NCBI GenBank assembly: GCA_900752345.1
Contig: CAADVA010000008.1
Location: 1 to 5,818 of the forward strand
DNA: 5,818 nucleotides
DNA from: an uncultured Collinsella sp.
GTDB lineage: Bacteria; Actinomycetota; Coriobacteriia; Coriobacteriales; Coriobacteriaceae
Direction of reading: 5' to 3'
Shown here: positions 5,502 through 5,818 of the stretch, one piece after another
Position numbering within the stretch: position 1 is the stretch's first letter
Layout of the letters: the number at the start of each line of letters is the position of its first letter
Notes under the pieces: generated by a model
Database searches by the model: none
What the model was told of the DNA's origin: nothing
What the model saw: only the letters and a program-made list of their open reading frames with translations
Position numbers and translations under genes: made by a program

Positions 5502-5818
5502 ATGGGGGTACTCGAGCGCAATGTGCGCGATGACGTGGGGCAGCCGCATGGTAACGCCTCAAGTACAGACAATGGGGGACAAATGGATATGTTTGAGGAC
5601 GAGCGCAAGCGCGCCTCGTTGCGTCGCCATGGGGCGATCGCGCGCGGCGTAGCCAAGCGCGGCCTGGTGGCATTCCTGGCCTTCGCGATGGCATTCAGCA
5701 CCACGCCGGCCCAGCTTTGGGCCGATGGCGCCGAGGGCATTGCCGAGGCCGTGGCTCAGGCCACAACGCCGAGCGAGGGCGCGCAGGCCACGGACGGTGC
5801 TGCAGATACTACCGCGGC
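5502..5818 (+). CDS. N-terminus of an exported/surface protein under B12 riboswitch control (partial)
   Basis: The frame is open from ATG 5502 to the right edge (105 complete codons), so only the N-terminus is visible. Residues 1-53 are a long polar and then basic region (DERKRASLRRHGAIARGVAK at 33-52). Next comes a hydrophobic core GLVAFLAFAMAFS (54-66) and a likely signal-peptidase I site after Ala74 in QLWA-DG. The mature part begins Ala/Glu/Thr-rich and low in complexity, as in the flexible linkers of large Gram-positive surface proteins. No lipobox Cys is present. The unusually long basic region before the hydrophobic core recalls extended signal peptides of big surface proteins. Riboswitch control suggests a role in cobalamin or corrinoid capture, or in a process that replaces a B12-dependent one; this is inference, as no functional domain is in view. 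Start codon choice is supported by its ribosome site. Confidence 0.8.
   Translation, partial: MGVLERNVRDDVGQPHGNASSTDNGGQMDMFEDERKRASLRRHGAIARGVAKRGLVAFLAFAMAFSTTPAQLWADGAEGIAEAVAQATTPSEGAQATDGAADTTA

Noticed and set aside
5167..5694. Open frames on both strands across the riboswitch, including a 175-codon one on the minus strand
   Set aside because: They are Pro/Arg/Ser-rich with no motifs and overlap a structured RNA element and the start of the exported-protein gene, which explain the sequence.
1..5818. A novel defence, mobile or biosynthetic system
   Set aside because: All complete genes fall in known or housekeeping-type families; there are no repeats, integrase or transposase fragments, tRNA ends or composition breaks that suggest an island.

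Overview
The window looks like ordinary chromosome of a high-GC gut actinobacterium, most likely a Coriobacteriia member of the Collinsella type. This is inferred from GC-rich codons, the protein styles, and a phasin-like/ABC1-kinase pair plus a B12 riboswitch ahead of an exported protein; no marker gene proves it. All genes read on the + strand.

Layout. (1) 1-1155: the 3' end of a gene that looks like methenyl-THF cyclohydrolase/cyclodeaminase (fchA-like, probably frameshifted in a G-rich run), followed 2 bases later by folD, closed by a small intrinsic terminator (1181-1202). (2) 1257-2780: a stand-alone C69 dipeptidase with an N-terminal cysteine nucleophile, followed by a long hairpin (2799-2837). 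(3) 2929-5117: a two-gene operon of a small phasin-like protein and an AarF/UbiB (ABC1) atypical kinase with two C-terminal membrane segments, ended by a strong terminator (5203-5230). (4) 5229-5818: a likely promoter, a cobalamin riboswitch (about 5267-5439), an expression platform, and the start of a gene for an exported protein that runs off the window.

How they work together. The first two genes fit one folate pathway: this FolD lacks two residues needed for cyclohydrolase activity (the catalytic Lys is Ala52, the partner Gln is Phe96), while the adjacent gene encodes a separate cyclohydrolase. The simplest reading is a monofunctional dehydrogenase paired with FchA. The riboswitch suggests that the last protein takes part in cobalamin acquisition or is needed when B12 is scarce.

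I found no mobile element, CRISPR array, tRNA or rRNA, and no clear sign of an undescribed defence or biosynthetic system. The most interesting points are the FolD/FchA division of labour and the riboswitch-controlled surface protein.
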